From Citromicrobium sp. UBA3494 (lineage in GTDB: Bacteria > Pseudomonadota > Alphaproteobacteria > Sphingomonadales > Sphingomonadaceae): a DNA stretch of 64,000 nt. This document shows positions 63,392 to 64,000 of this stretch, piece by piece (position 1 is the stretch's first letter; each line of letters starts with the position of its first letter). The stretch spans positions 322,093 to 386,092 of the forward strand of contig DFQH01000001.1 of NCBI GenBank assembly GCA_002377695.1, given 5' to 3'. Under the pieces are notes generated by a model. The model ran no database searches. It had not been told where the DNA came from and saw only the letters and a list, made by a program, of their open reading frames with translations. The translations under genes and the position numbers were made by a program.

Positions 63392-63419
63392 TTGCGAAAT
63401 GCGGCATAAAGCCTATATA
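63392..63419 (+). promoter_or_regulatory. Promoter candidate before the alpha/beta hydrolase
   Basis: TTGCGA, a 16-base spacer and TATATA fit a sigma-70-like promoter on the plus strand, 66 bases upstream of the hydrolase start. It lies in the divergent gap to the cysteine desulfurase. Confidence 0.4.
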
Positions 63420-63484
63420 GCCGCGCACCTCGCGTGCGCCACCGCCGCTTGTGCCAGCTAAGCTATTTCCGGACCACAGCACCC

Positions 63485-64000
63485 ATGCCCACCGTCATCT
63501 TCCCCGGCCCCGAAGGCCGTCTCGAAGGCCGTTTCTCCCCCCCGCCGCGCCCGCGCGCGCCGGTCGCGCTGATCCTCCACCCGCACCCGCAGGGCGGCGG
63601 CACGATGAACGAGCGGATCACGCAGAGCCTGTACAAGACCTTCGTCGATCGCGGTTTCGCGACGCTGCGCTTCAATTTCCGCGGCGTGGGCCGCAGCCAG
63701 GGCAGCTTCGACAATGGCGTGGGCGAACTCTCCGACGCGGCATCGGCGCTCGACTGGATCCAGTCGATTCACGAGGAAGCGCAGGTCACCTGGGTTGCCG
63801 GTGTGTCCTTCGGCGCGCTGATCGGCATGCAGCTGCTGATGCGCCGCCCCGAAATCCGCGGCTTCATCTCGGTCGGTGCGCCGGCGAGCATGTACGATTT
63901 CAGCTTCCTCGCCCCCTGCCCCGCCAGCGGCATCTTCGTCCACGGCGCTGCCGATACGGTGGTGCCGCCGCCCTCGGTCGGCAAGCTGGTCGAGAAGCTG
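63485..64000 (+). CDS. Alpha/beta hydrolase (COG2945-like), C-terminus cut by window edge
   Basis: The 172 residues visible begin MPTVIFPGPEGRLEGRF and show the fold: LILHPHPQGGGTM near 30, NFRGVGRSQGSFD near 64-76 and the nucleophile elbow GVSFGAL near 105-111 (Ser107). The late HGAADTVVPP near 153-162 gives the acidic residue. The His of the triad lies outside the window. The family is of unknown substrate. Confidence 0.85.
   Translation, partial: MPTVIFPGPEGRLEGRFSPPPRPRAPVALILHPHPQGGGTMNERITQSLYKTFVDRGFATLRFNFRGVGRSQGSFDNGVGELSDAASALDWIQSIHEEAQVTWVAGVSFGALIGMQLLMRRPEIRGFISVGAPASMYDFSFLAPCPASGIFVHGAADTVVPPPSVGKLVEKL

Overview
The window reads as chromosomal DNA of a high-GC alphaproteobacterium, most likely a member of the Sphingomonadales (Erythrobacter-like). 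This is an inference from gene content: a CcrM GANTC methylase, a three-subunit proton-translocating transhydrogenase, an aa3-type cytochrome oxidase subunit IV, a large TonB-dependent receptor, a PurC-PurS-PurQ cluster, entericidin, and the infA-maf-RNase E/G-yacG-tRNA-Phe block. Nearly all DNA is coding. There is no IS element, prophage, CRISPR array or integrase, so this is mostly core genome with some unusual local features.

Layout. 1-6.9 kb, minus strand: a truncated sterol desaturase, uvrC, a secreted gluzincin-like protein and a TonB receptor with an odd repeated insert. 7.1-11.7 kb, plus strand: infA, maf, a compact RNase E/G, yacG, tRNA-Phe, wrbA, then a DUF2141-membrane protein-winged helix operon. 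11.7-20.4 kb: purCSQ lies between two c-di-GMP GGDEF/EAL genes, followed by glmS; a tiny possible peptide gene sits downstream of the first GGDEF/EAL gene. 20.4-24.6 kb: two EamA transporters, an isolated cpaF and an entericidin. 24.7-35.8 kb, minus strand: a long run holding the aa3 subunit IV and transhydrogenase operon (with PH-domain, PDZ and small membrane genes inside it), a beta-helix/diheme cytochrome pair, a racemase, dgt, and an ABA4-like/methyltransferase operon. 36-45.9 kb: an orphan AAA+ response regulator, an SDR, an OafA-type acyltransferase with folP, and a three-gene gtr-like glycosylation cassette. 45.9-54.9 kb: ccrM, a Ca/Na antiporter, an SDR, rnhB, a PQQ sugar dehydrogenase, and a GNAT-DUF1285-NUDIX-cca operon. 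55-64 kb: parC, a PfpI protein, an MscS channel, a DUF4349 lipoprotein, then two tandem cysteine desulfurases with a ferredoxin, and a truncated alpha/beta hydrolase.

The points most worth following up are: an 11-codon ORF with a strong ribosome binding site and its own terminator (11752-11787); duplicated cysteine-bracketed EF-hand-like segments inside the TonB receptor; foreign genes inserted in the pnt operon; an internal low-GC mosaic in one cysteine desulfurase; a triple GANTC cluster upstream of ccrM; and palindromic operators before the DUF2141 and DUF4349 genes. I found no clear, wholly new multi-gene system; the candidates above are the best leads. All functional calls come from reading motifs; no database search was run.
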